A DNA stretch of 64,000 bases from JAOPZW01 sp963803375 (GTDB lineage Bacteria; Actinomycetota; Thermoleophilia; Solirubrobacterales; Solirubrobacteraceae), in assembly GCA_963803375.1 (NCBI GenBank), contig CAWDMB010000013.1, positions 1-64,000 on the forward strand, read 5' to 3'. This document shows positions 15,251 through 22,738 of this stretch, in pieces (positions within the stretch are counted from its first letter, which is position 1; each line of letters opens with the position of its first letter). Below the pieces are notes generated by a model, which made no database searches, was not told the DNA's origin, and worked only from the letters and a program-made list of their open reading frames with translations. The translations under genes and the position numbers were made by a program.

Positions 15251-17026
15251 CTACTGCTTCAGCGACGTGTAGCTGATGTCCCACGACGCGTTGAACGAGT
15301 TGATCACGCCGACGACGTCCTTGGCGCGGATGCCCAGGGTCTTGTCCCACAGCCACGGGACGCCGGGCACCTGCTCGGTGATCTGCTTGTCGATCTCACC
15401 GAACGCCTGCGACCGCTCAGCGGTGTCGGTGATCGGGTCCGCCTTGTCCATCGCGGCGTCGACCGCCTTGTCGCGGAACTGCGGCCAGTTGACGTTGTTG
15501 GTGGGCAGGATGTTCGTCCCCTTGAACGTCGGCTCGAGCATCGCGGAGCCGTCGGGGAAGTCCTTCAGCCACCCTACGCTCGGGCAGATCGCCACCTTCT
15601 GCGCCGGCACCTGGCAGAACTTGGTGTACATCGAGTCGTGCGTCACCTGCACGAGCTTGATCTTGAACCCGAGCGCGACGAACGCCTTCTCGGCGACCTG
15701 GGCCGCGTCCTTCGTCGGCGCGGTGTTGTCGGAGACCATCTGGAAGCTCTGGCCGCCCGTGTACTTCCCGCTCGGGTAGCCGGCCTTCTTCATGTAGGAC
15801 TGCGCGAGCTCGATGTCACCCGCCGGCTTGCTCAGGGCATCGAGCCCAGGCCCCTCGGCGCCGCCGGCCTCAGCGTAGCCCGGAATCGTCGCCGGGAGGA
15901 AGTGCGTGGGGATGTCCCCCGTGAGCGGCCCGCCCATGGTCTGGCGCATCGCGGCGCGGTCCATCGCCGCCGCGACGGCCTTGCGGACGTTCGCGTCGTC
16001 GAAGGGCTTGATCGTCGTGTTCATCGCCACGTAGCGGACGCGGCCCGTCTGGGGACCCACCACGAGCTGGTCGGCCTGGGATCCCGTCGACAGCGACTTG
16101 AGGATCTGCGGCGGCGGGTTGAAGTCCGCCTGGGCGTTGACCATCGCCGAGCCGTCGAGGATCCGGCGGGCGGTGCCGACGGCGTCCGAGTTGCCCTCGT
16201 TGACCTCGATCCGGTCGAGGTAGGCGGGACGGTAGTCGGTCGACCTGACCCAGCTCGGGTTGCGGACGAGCACGATCTTGCGGGCGGGGGTATAGCCGGT
16301 GAGCTTCCCCGACGCGTTGTTCTGGACCATGTAGGGGCCGGTCGCGACCTGGTAGAACCCGTACTGGTTGGGCGTCTTCATCTTGTCGTACTTGGCGGCG
16401 TAGCTCTTCGGCACCGGCGCAGAGAGCGGCAGCGAGAGCGCGCCGATCACGATCGCCGCCTTCGCCTTCGTGAGCTTGAAGACGATCGTGCGATCGTCGG
16501 GCGTCTGGATGCCCGAGATGTCGCCGCCCGTCGCGCCCTTGGCCCCGACGATGTCGCCGAAGTAGGCGCCCGCGTAGCCACTGGCGACGTGCGGGTTGAA
16601 GCCGCGCTCGAGCGCGTACTTGACGTCCGCCGACGTGACCTCGCGGTTGACGGGCGGGCTGAACTTCACGCCCGGGCGGATCTTGATCGTGATCGTCTTG
16701 CCGTCCGCGGAGACCTGGGCCGGGGCGGCCGCCAGGTCCGGAGTCGCCTTCGCCGCATCCTGGGGCTTGTAGGAGAACAGCGGCCTCTGGGTGGCGTACG
16801 TGACGATGAAGCTGAACTGGTAGTACGCGGCGCCGGGGTCGATGTAGTCCACGTCGCCGTTGGACATGATGTGCAGCGTGCCGCCCGGCTTGCCGGCCAC
16901 GACGGCGCCGTTGCCCGGCTTCGCGCCGCCCCCTCCGTCGCCGTTGTCGTCGCTTCCACAGGCGCTCACGGCGAGCGCGCCGACGGCTGCAACGCCCGCG
17001 AGCGGCGCCAGCATCCTTCTCCCCAC
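15251..17026 (-). CDS. ABC transporter substrate-binding lipoprotein, family 5 (peptide type)
   Basis: A 591-residue lipoprotein. The signal sequence ends in the lipobox VSAC (Cys23), followed by an acidic Gly-rich linker. The mature part is the DppA/OppA-type fold: GGTLHIMSNGDVDYIDP near the start, YEATQRPL-like TYATQRPLFSY, LRPGVKF-type IRPGVKFSPPVN, TSADVKYALERGFN and FDDANVRKAVAAAMDR. GTG 17026 has AGGAGG six bases upstream. No permease or ATPase gene is nearby, so it must work with a transporter encoded elsewhere. A strong hairpin follows. Ligand not predictable; peptides, nickel or other solutes are used by the family. Confidence 0.9.
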   Translation of the reverse strand: MGRRMLAPLAGVAAVGALAVSACGSDDNGDGGGGAKPGNGAVVAGKPGGTLHIMSNGDVDYIDPGAAYYQFSFIVTYATQRPLFSYKPQDAAKATPDLAAAPAQVSADGKTITIKIRPGVKFSPPVNREVTSADVKYALERGFNPHVASGYAGAYFGDIVGAKGATGGDISGIQTPDDRTIVFKLTKAKAAIVIGALSLPLSAPVPKSYAAKYDKMKTPNQYGFYQVATGPYMVQNNASGKLTGYTPARKIVLVRNPSWVRSTDYRPAYLDRIEVNEGNSDAVGTARRILDGSAMVNAQADFNPPPQILKSLSTGSQADQLVVGPQTGRVRYVAMNTTIKPFDDANVRKAVAAAMDRAAMRQTMGGPLTGDIPTHFLPATIPGYAEAGGAEGPGLDALSKPAGDIELAQSYMKKAGYPSGKYTGGQSFQMVSDNTAPTKDAAQVAEKAFVALGFKIKLVQVTHDSMYTKFCQVPAQKVAICPSVGWLKDFPDGSAMLEPTFKGTNILPTNNVNWPQFRDKAVDAAMDKADPITDTAERSQAFGEIDKQITEQVPGVPWLWDKTLGIRAKDVVGVINSFNASWDISYTSLKQ

Positions 17027-17082
17027 AATGCACCTCCTCGTGCTGAATCCCGCCGCCCGACGCGGCAGCGGCGGCTGGCATC

Positions 17083-17670
17083 CTAACGCTGTCGAGCTCG
17101 GGGTGAGTCGGGTGGTGGCACCCGGTCCGGACGCTCCGGAAACACGTCGTCGATCGTCGCGAGCGGCTCGTACGGCGCCCCTCCCGCGGCCGCTCGGATC
17201 GCCTCCGCGCCGCCCGCCAGGCGGTCGAGCACGGCGACGACGCCCGCGACCACGAGGCCCGCGCCGCGGACCGCGTCGAGGGCCTGGAGCGTCGAGCCGC
17301 CGGTCGTCACCACGTCCTCGACGACGAGGCAGCGCTCGCCGGGCTCCAGCGGCGGCCCCTCGATCCGGCGCTGCAGCCCGTGGCCCTTGACCTCCTTGCG
17401 CACGAAGAAGGCCTTGACGTCGGCGCCGCCGGCGAGCGCGGCACACGCGGGCGCGTCGGCGCCCATCGTCAGCCCGCCGACCGCCGTCGCATCCCAGGCC
17501 CGCGCGCGGCCGGCGACGAGGGCGGCGAGCGCCGCGAAGCCCGCCGGGCGCAGGATCGCGCGCTTGGCGTCGACGTAGTACTCGGCGGTCCGCCCCGACG
17601 TCAGCGTGACCGCGCCGAGGACGAGCGCATGGGCGCGCAACTCGGCGACGAGGACCTCGCGGGCGCCCAT
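17083..17670 (-). CDS. pyrE: Orotate phosphoribosyltransferase
   Basis: A 195-residue enzyme converting orotate and PRPP to orotidine 5'-phosphate in pyrimidine synthesis. Family motifs: TSGRTAEYYVDAKRAIL near the N-terminus, VGGLTMGADAP, FFVRKEVKGHG (flexible loop with catalytic Lys), and the PRPP loop VVEDVVTTGGST. Length is normal for bacterial PyrE. ATG 17670 lies 19 bp from the divergent ligase gene; a TAGAGT -10 box seven bases before the ATG suggests a leaderless mRNA. No other pyrimidine gene is adjacent. Confidence 0.92.
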   Translation of the reverse strand: MGAREVLVAELRAHALVLGAVTLTSGRTAEYYVDAKRAILRPAGFAALAALVAGRARAWDATAVGGLTMGADAPACAALAGGADVKAFFVRKEVKGHGLQRRIEGPPLEPGERCLVVEDVVTTGGSTLQALDAVRGAGLVVAGVVAVLDRLAGGAEAIRAAAGGAPYEPLATIDDVFPERPDRVPPPDSPRARQR

Positions 17671-17676
17671 CGGCCC

Positions 17677-17683
17677 TACTCTA
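17677..17683. promoter_or_regulatory. Overlapping divergent -10 boxes (pyrE and ligase)
   Basis: On the plus strand TACTCT (17677-17682) is followed by seven bases and GTG 17690; on the minus strand TAGAGT (17683-17678) is followed by seven bases and ATG 17670. The two TANNNT boxes share five positions inside a 19-bp gap, so both genes are probably leaderless and polymerases would compete for the same DNA. Confidence 0.55.
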
Positions 17684-17689
17684 TTCACG

Positions 17690-18787
17690 GTGCCCGACGC
17701 GATCGGAGCCGTGCGCTTCGGCGCGAGCGAGCCCTTCGCCCTCGGCGTGGAGGAGGAGCTCATGCTCGTGGAGGGCCCCTCGCGCGAGCTCTCGCACACG
17801 GGGACCGACATCCTCGCGCGCCTGCGCGTGAAGGAGGCGGACGGCTCCGCGCACCCCGACACCTTCGCGGCCCTCGTCGAGCTCGCCTCGCCGATCACGC
17901 GCTCGGCGCCCGAAGCCGAGGCCCGGCTCGCGGCGCTCCGCGAGCGCGTGCGCGCGGCGGGTGGCACGCCCCTCGGCGCCGGAATCCATCCCGCCAGCGA
18001 CTTCGGGGACGTGGTCCACGTCGACGAGCGGCGCTACGCGATGATCATCGAGCAGGTCCGGGGGCTCGTCAAGCGCACCCCGACCTGCGCGGTCCACGTC
18101 CACGTCGGCATGCCCGACGCCGAGACGGCGATCCGCGTCTGCAACGGCCTGCGCGAGCACCTGCCGCTATTGCAGGCCCTGTCTGCCAACTCCCCGTTCT
18201 GGTACCGCCGCGACTCCGGGCTGGCGAGCGCGCGCGCGCAGATCTTCCGCGGCTACCCCCGCGCGGAGATCCCGCGCGCGTTCGACTCGTTCGAGGACTA
18301 CGCGCAGCTCGTCGAGGCCGTGCTCGCCGCGGGTGAGCTGGACGACTACACCTTCCTGTGGTGGGACGTGCGCCCGCACCCGCGCCTGGGCACGGTCGAG
18401 GTGCGGGCGATGGACGCGCAGGCGCCGCTGTGGTCGGTGGTCGCGCTGGCCGGGCTGATCCACGGCCTGGCCCGCGAGGCGGCCGAGGCGCCGCCGGCCC
18501 TGACCCCGCGCGAGGCCCTCATGGAGTCCTCGTTCGCGGCGGCGCGCGACGGGCTCGAGGCCCGGCTGCCGCTCGACGGCTCGCTGCGCCCCGCGCGCCA
18601 GGTCGCCCGGGCCGTCCTCGAGCGCGCGCGCCCACACGCGCGTGAGCTGGGCTCCGCGCCGGTGCTCGACGGGATCGAGCGGATCCTGCGCGAGGGCAAC
18701 GGCGCCGACCGCCAGCGTGCGGCGCACGCCCGCGGCGGGATTCCGGCAATGCTCGACCTGCTCGTGGCGGAGACCAACGCGCCCTGA
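17690..18787 (+). CDS. Carboxylate-amine ligase, YbdK family (glutamate-cysteine ligase type 2)
   Basis: A 365-residue ATP-dependent ligase of the GCS2/YbdK family. The N-terminal FALGVEEELMLVEGPSRELS is the Mg/ATP signature; further conserved points are HVHVGMPDAETAI, SANSPFW and the C-terminal WWDVRPHPRLGTVEVR with RAMDAQ. Members make gamma-glutamylcysteine or related amide bonds; actual substrates in Actinomycetota are often unknown because mycothiol replaces glutathione. GTG 17690 is the start consistent with the family N-terminus and with the leaderless promoter. Ends 11 bp before the convergent L,D-transpeptidase gene. Confidence 0.85.
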   Translation: MPDAIGAVRFGASEPFALGVEEELMLVEGPSRELSHTGTDILARLRVKEADGSAHPDTFAALVELASPITRSAPEAEARLAALRERVRAAGGTPLGAGIHPASDFGDVVHVDERRYAMIIEQVRGLVKRTPTCAVHVHVGMPDAETAIRVCNGLREHLPLLQALSANSPFWYRRDSGLASARAQIFRGYPRAEIPRAFDSFEDYAQLVEAVLAAGELDDYTFLWWDVRPHPRLGTVEVRAMDAQAPLWSVVALAGLIHGLAREAAEAPPALTPREALMESSFAAARDGLEARLPLDGSLRPARQVARAVLERARPHARELGSAPVLDGIERILREGNGADRQRAAHARGGIPAMLDLLVAETNAP

Positions 18788-18798
18788 CGCGCGCCCGC

Positions 18799-19746
18799 CT
18801 ACCGGTAGACGTCGACGCGGTCGCCGATGCGCAGCCACCCGAAGACGTAGGCGGCCTCGCCGTTCGGGATGCGCAGGCAGCCGTGGCTCGCGGCGAAGAT
18901 CGGCACCGACGGGTAGCCGTGGATCGCGTAGCCGCGGATGAAGTAGTTCGAGTCGAGCATGCCCTTGGCGTTCGTGCCGGCGGTCTTCGAGTACACCCGG
19001 TACTGCCCGAGGACCGTCGGCGTCGAGGGCTTGCCCGAGCTCGTGGGCAGGATGCGCGCGACCCTGGCGCCCGCGACGAGCGCGAGCACCTGGCGCGAGA
19101 GATCGGCCTCGACGTGGCGACCGTGGCGCGGGTAGCGCACCCGGAAGCGGCCCTTGCCCCGAGCCAGCGCGCGGAAGACCGACGCGTCGGCGATCTCCGT
19201 GCGATCCATGCCCACGACCTTGCGGAAGGCGAGCACCGCGCGGCCGGTGCGGTCGTCGAAGCTGCCGCGCGGCCCGGTGACGTAGCCGAGCGCGCGCAGC
19301 GAGCGCTGGAGCATCGTGACCACCGGCCCGCGCGCCCCGAGCGCGGCGCGCGCTGCACGCACGTGCACCCGGACGGGCTTCGCGAGGAGCGCGCCGAGCT
19401 GCGCGGTCGGGAAGTGGGCCGCGCGCACGAGGACCGGGCCCGCGCTGCGTCCGCCGACGGCGGCCGTCGCCACGCCCGTGCCGCGCCGCCCCGGCACGAC
19501 CGGGACCACGAGCGCGCGCAGGCGCCTGCCGTGGCGGAAGAGGCCGACGACGACCGTCTGGCCGGCGACGTAGCGGCGCAGGACGACCTTCACCTCCCAG
19601 GCAGACCCGGCGAGCACGGTCTGCTCCGGCCCCACCCGCGCAGGCACGATCGCGATCGGGGCCCGCGCGGCGACCGCGGCGCCCGGCAGCGCGAGGGCGA
19701 CGACGAGACCCGCCGCGGTGATCGTGAGGGCGCTGCGCCGTCGCAT
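18799..19746 (-). CDS. L,D-transpeptidase with peptidoglycan-binding domain
   Basis: A 315-residue exported protein: signal peptide (1-27, ending AVAA), an all-beta region with VYR/VGLFRHGR motifs, a PG_binding_1 repeat (LQRSLRALGYVTGPRGSFD, RAVLAFRKVVGM), and a C-terminal YkuD domain with HGYPSVPIF and the catalytic SHGCLRIPN (Cys290). It forms 3-3 cross-links or attaches proteins to peptidoglycan in the cell wall. ATG 19746 follows a TACGAT box by nine bases, so it may be leaderless. The lone membrane anchor is the signal peptide. Confidence 0.88.
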   Translation of the reverse strand: MRRRSALTITAAGLVVALALPGAAVAARAPIAIVPARVGPEQTVLAGSAWEVKVVLRRYVAGQTVVVGLFRHGRRLRALVVPVVPGRRGTGVATAAVGGRSAGPVLVRAAHFPTAQLGALLAKPVRVHVRAARAALGARGPVVTMLQRSLRALGYVTGPRGSFDDRTGRAVLAFRKVVGMDRTEIADASVFRALARGKGRFRVRYPRHGRHVEADLSRQVLALVAGARVARILPTSSGKPSTPTVLGQYRVYSKTAGTNAKGMLDSNYFIRGYAIHGYPSVPIFAASHGCLRIPNGEAAYVFGWLRIGDRVDVYR

Positions 19747-19755
19747 GGGCCGGGC

Positions 19756-19761
19756 ATCGTA
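19756..19761 (-). promoter_or_regulatory. -10 box of the L,D-transpeptidase gene
   Basis: TACGAT on the minus strand matches TANNNT and lies nine bases before the ATG at 19746, with no Shine-Dalgarno sequence in between. Confidence 0.35.
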
Positions 19762-19787
19762 TCCCCGGGCGCAACGCCCGCCGGACG

Positions 19788-20672
19788 TCAGCTTGCGGGC
19801 GCGGGGGCGGGGCCCTGCGGCCACGCCGCCGTGGCCAGGCGGGCGCCGAGGGCGATGAGCGCGAGGGCCGCCGCCAGCAGCGGCACGATCTGCCAGCCCC
19901 AGTCCTGCGAGACGCCGAAGGCGAGCGAGTTGTTCACGCAGTGCAGCGCGATGCACGGGTACAGCGAGCGGGTCCGCGCGTAGAGCAGGCACAGCGAGAA
20001 CCCGAAGACCGCGAGCGGGAGCAGGTACGTCGCGGGCGCCGAGCCGGCGTGGATCGCGCCGAAGACGAGGCCCGTGACGATCGCCGCCGGCCACAGGCCC
20101 TTCCAGTTGCGCAGCGCTGTGAAGAAGAAGCCGCGGAAGAAGAACTCCTCGGCCACCGGCGCGACGACCGTGACGAGGAGGGCGACGGCGACGAGGGCCG
20201 CCGTGCTCGAGTCCACGCCGAGCTCCTTCGGGAGCTGGTCGTCGGTCGGGCTCGTGCCGAGGATCCCCACCCACGCGGCGGTCACCGCATAGAACGCGAC
20301 GAAGGCGACGACCATCCAGCCGACGGCGGGCCACAGGCGCGTGCGCCGCAGCCCGAACTCGCCCGGCCGCGGGAGGCCGCCGATCCGCGCGAAGAGCAGC
20401 GCGCTGGCGACGAGGGACACGTCCTGGACGATCGTCGCAACGATGCTCACGGCGGGCGGCGGGTCGTCGAACGACGCGCCGAAAGCGGCCCCGACGACGC
20501 CCACGAGCACGGCGCCGGCGAGCGCGCCCGCGAATCCCGCGACGAGCGCCACCCACGCGCTCCACGGCCGCCAGCGCGGGCGACGCGGCGGCGGCGGCGG
20601 CCGGCCCTCGGGCAGCTCGGGGTGCTCGAAGAAGAACGGCGGCGACGACGCGGACTCGGGCGCGGACGGCAT
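19788..20672 (-). CDS. CPBP family intramembrane metalloprotease
   Basis: A 294-residue membrane protein with a proline-rich cytoplasmic N-terminus (PEGRPPPPPRRPRW) and about eight membrane helices. The CAAX/Abi motifs are intact: VAEEFFFRGFFFTALRN (EExxxR), FGAIHAG and the third motif HCVNNSLAF. Family members cleave or bind prenylated or membrane substrates; in bacteria many act in bacteriocin immunity or membrane proteolysis. Substrate unknown. It is followed by the L,D-transpeptidase gene, 41 bp away on the same strand, and preceded by a HAD gene. Confidence 0.87.
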   Translation of the reverse strand: MPSAPESASSPPFFFEHPELPEGRPPPPPRRPRWRPWSAWVALVAGFAGALAGAVLVGVVGAAFGASFDDPPPAVSIVATIVQDVSLVASALLFARIGGLPRPGEFGLRRTRLWPAVGWMVVAFVAFYAVTAAWVGILGTSPTDDQLPKELGVDSSTAALVAVALLVTVVAPVAEEFFFRGFFFTALRNWKGLWPAAIVTGLVFGAIHAGSAPATYLLPLAVFGFSLCLLYARTRSLYPCIALHCVNNSLAFGVSQDWGWQIVPLLAAALALIALGARLATAAWPQGPAPAPAS

Positions 20673-20703
20673 GGCGTGCTCGGAGAGTAGGGCGCGCGCC
20701 GCC

Positions 20704-21378
20704 TCAGCCACCGCCATCGAGCAGCGCCTCGAGCGAGCGCACCGTGCGCACGCCGGGCGGACCGGGCGCGCCGTCGCGCGCGACGAGCACGGCCTCGACG
20801 CCCGCGGCCCGGGCGCCCGCGACGTCCTCCTCGAGGCTGTCGCCGGCGTGCAGTCCGTCGGCGGGCGCGACGCCGCCGGCCCGCTCGAGCGCCGCGCGGA
20901 AGATCGCCGGGTCGGGCTTGGCCGCGCCGAGCTCGGCCGAGGTGACCACGGCGTCGACGAGCTCGGAGAGGCCGGTGCGCACGAGCACGTCGTGCAGCGA
21001 GACGTCCCAGTTGGAGAGGACGACCAGCGCCGTGCCCCGCGAACGCAGCGCGCGCAGGACGCCCGGCGCCTCCGCGTAGGCGCGGAAGCGCAGGGCCTCC
21101 AGCAGCGCGTCGAGCACGTCCTCGACGGGCAGCGCCAGCGCGAGCTCGGCGCGCACGAGCCCCGCGCAGCGCGTCCGCAGGTCCGCGAGGCCGGCCCAGT
21201 CGGCCGCCTCGTCGTGATGGGCGCGGTAGAAGGCCATCTCGGCCCGCATGGCGCGCCGCGCGTCGGCCTCGGGCACGACCACGCCGCGCGCTGCAAGCGC
21301 GCCGACGAGGCGCGGCCACGGCGGCTCGAGCTCGACGAGCGTCCCCAGCGCGTCGAGGAGGACCGCCCGCGGCCTCAC
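20704..21378 (-). CDS. HAD-family hydrolase
   Basis: A 224-residue HAD phosphatase: motif I VLLDALGTLVELE (in place of DxDGTL the sequence is D-A-L-G-T, so the second Asp is Leu), motif II VVLSNWD, motif III KPDP in LGAAKPDPAIF and motif IV GDSLEEDVAGA. The missing second Asp of motif I, which normally protonates the leaving group, points to the dehalogenase-like branch or reduced phosphatase activity. GTG 21378 overlaps the stop of the upstream mannosyltransferase gene by four bases (GTGA), implying translational coupling. Confidence 0.85.
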   Translation of the reverse strand: MRPRAVLLDALGTLVELEPPWPRLVGALAARGVVVPEADARRAMRAEMAFYRAHHDEAADWAGLADLRTRCAGLVRAELALALPVEDVLDALLEALRFRAYAEAPGVLRALRSRGTALVVLSNWDVSLHDVLVRTGLSELVDAVVTSAELGAAKPDPAIFRAALERAGGVAPADGLHAGDSLEEDVAGARAAGVEAVLVARDGAPGPPGVRTVRSLEALLDGGG

Positions 21379-22649
21379 GCCACCCAGCGCCAGGTCGCAA
21401 ACAGCGCCGAGCAGCCCGCGAGCCCGAGCGCGCCGAGCGCAAGCAGCGCCCGCCGGCGCGCGGCGCCGCCCTCGGCCGCCCACGCCCCGAGCCACATGAA
21501 GAGCGGGAAGAGCACGGCCTCAAAACGCGGCAGTGACATGAGCGGCTGTGGCGCGACCGGCCACGAGAGCGGAAGCGCGAGCGCCGCGAGGGCATAGGCG
21601 CCGTAGGCGGTCGGTAGCCTCCGAAAGGCCCCGACGAGCGCGGGGACCGCGAGCACGAGGGACCCGGCGAGGACGAGGTTCGCGCGCGCGACCGCCATCG
21701 GGTCGCCGCCCGCGCGCGCGAAGAACACGTGCTCGCGCGAGCCCGAGAGCAGCTGGCGGGCGCCCGCCCACGCGGCCACGAGCCCGTCCCATGCGCCGGC
21801 GAAGGGCCCGGCGAAGCTCCGGTACCAGACCGCCTGGGCCTCGAACGGCCCGAGCGCCGAGCCGCCGCGCAGCGCCAGCCAGCCGCAGAAGACCGCGGTC
21901 CCGGCCGGGACGAGCGCGACGCAGGCAAGGTCGCCGGCGCGGCGCGGCCGCGAGCCCCACCAGAGCACCGCGAGCGGCACGACGAGCACGAGCCCCGCGC
22001 TGCGGGTCCCCGCGGCCAACGCGCCGAGCGCGCCGGCCGCGGCCCACCGGCCCGTTCGCGCCGCGAGCAGGCAGGCGACCGAGAGAGCGAGGTAGAGGCT
22101 CTCCGCGTACGCGGCCGAGAGGAAGAGCGACGCCGGGAAGAACGCGACCGCCAGCACGGTCGCGCGTGCGGCGGGGAGCCCGAGCTCGAGCGCGCACAGG
22201 CGGTGCAGGAGGACGAGGGCGATCGCGAAGCACGCGGTGCTGACGAGCGCGCCGGCCACCAGCGGCGGCGGCGCGACCGCGCCCACCGCGCGCACGAGCA
22301 GCGGGTAGAGCGGAAAGAACGCCGTCCGCGCCCCGCCGGCGCCCGGGTAGCCGTCGTGGGCGATCGCCAGGTACCAGACGCTGTCCCAGCGCCCGAGGCT
22401 CGCCGCGAGCGCGTCGCCGGCCGCGCCGAACGGTCGGGTCAGCGAGGCTGGGTCGAACGCGTCTGCCCGCGGCGCGACGCCCCAGAGCGCGACGGCGAGC
22501 GCACCGCAGCCCCAGACCACGAGGCGCGAGCTCCACAGCGCGCGCCAGGCGTCAGTCAGCGCGGCCGCCCACGCGCCGTCGAGCCGCGCGAGCGAATGCG
22601 GGCCGAGGGCCCGCGCTGCGTTGCCGACGCGCGCCATGCCGGGCGACAT
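21375..22649 (-). CDS. PIG-V/Gpi18-like membrane mannosyltransferase
   Basis: A 424-residue polytopic protein with about ten membrane helices. RWDSVWYLAIAHDGYP followed by AFFPLYPLLVR is the signature of the PIG-V family, and PRFEAVLFPLFMWLG near the C-terminus is also conserved. Such GT-C enzymes use polyprenyl-phosphate-linked sugars to glycosylate lipids or proteins outside the membrane. ATG 22649 is used; ATG 22637 is an alternative four codons later. The downstream HAD gene overlaps by four bases, so the pair is co-translated, though a functional link is not evident. Confidence 0.82.
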   Translation of the reverse strand: MSPGMARVGNAARALGPHSLARLDGAWAAALTDAWRALWSSRLVVWGCGALAVALWGVAPRADAFDPASLTRPFGAAGDALAASLGRWDSVWYLAIAHDGYPGAGGARTAFFPLYPLLVRAVGAVAPPPLVAGALVSTACFAIALVLLHRLCALELGLPAARATVLAVAFFPASLFLSAAYAESLYLALSVACLLAARTGRWAAAGALGALAAGTRSAGLVLVVPLAVLWWGSRPRRAGDLACVALVPAGTAVFCGWLALRGGSALGPFEAQAVWYRSFAGPFAGAWDGLVAAWAGARQLLSGSREHVFFARAGGDPMAVARANLVLAGSLVLAVPALVGAFRRLPTAYGAYALAALALPLSWPVAPQPLMSLPRFEAVLFPLFMWLGAWAAEGGAARRRALLALGALGLAGCSALFATWRWVA

Positions 22650-22738
22650 CGTCGCAGCCCGCCCCCCGTGACCGCCGCGGGCCAGAGAGGGCTTCGCCGC
22701 GCGGCGGCGAACCCTGCTCTACCCTCGGAGGTCCCGCC

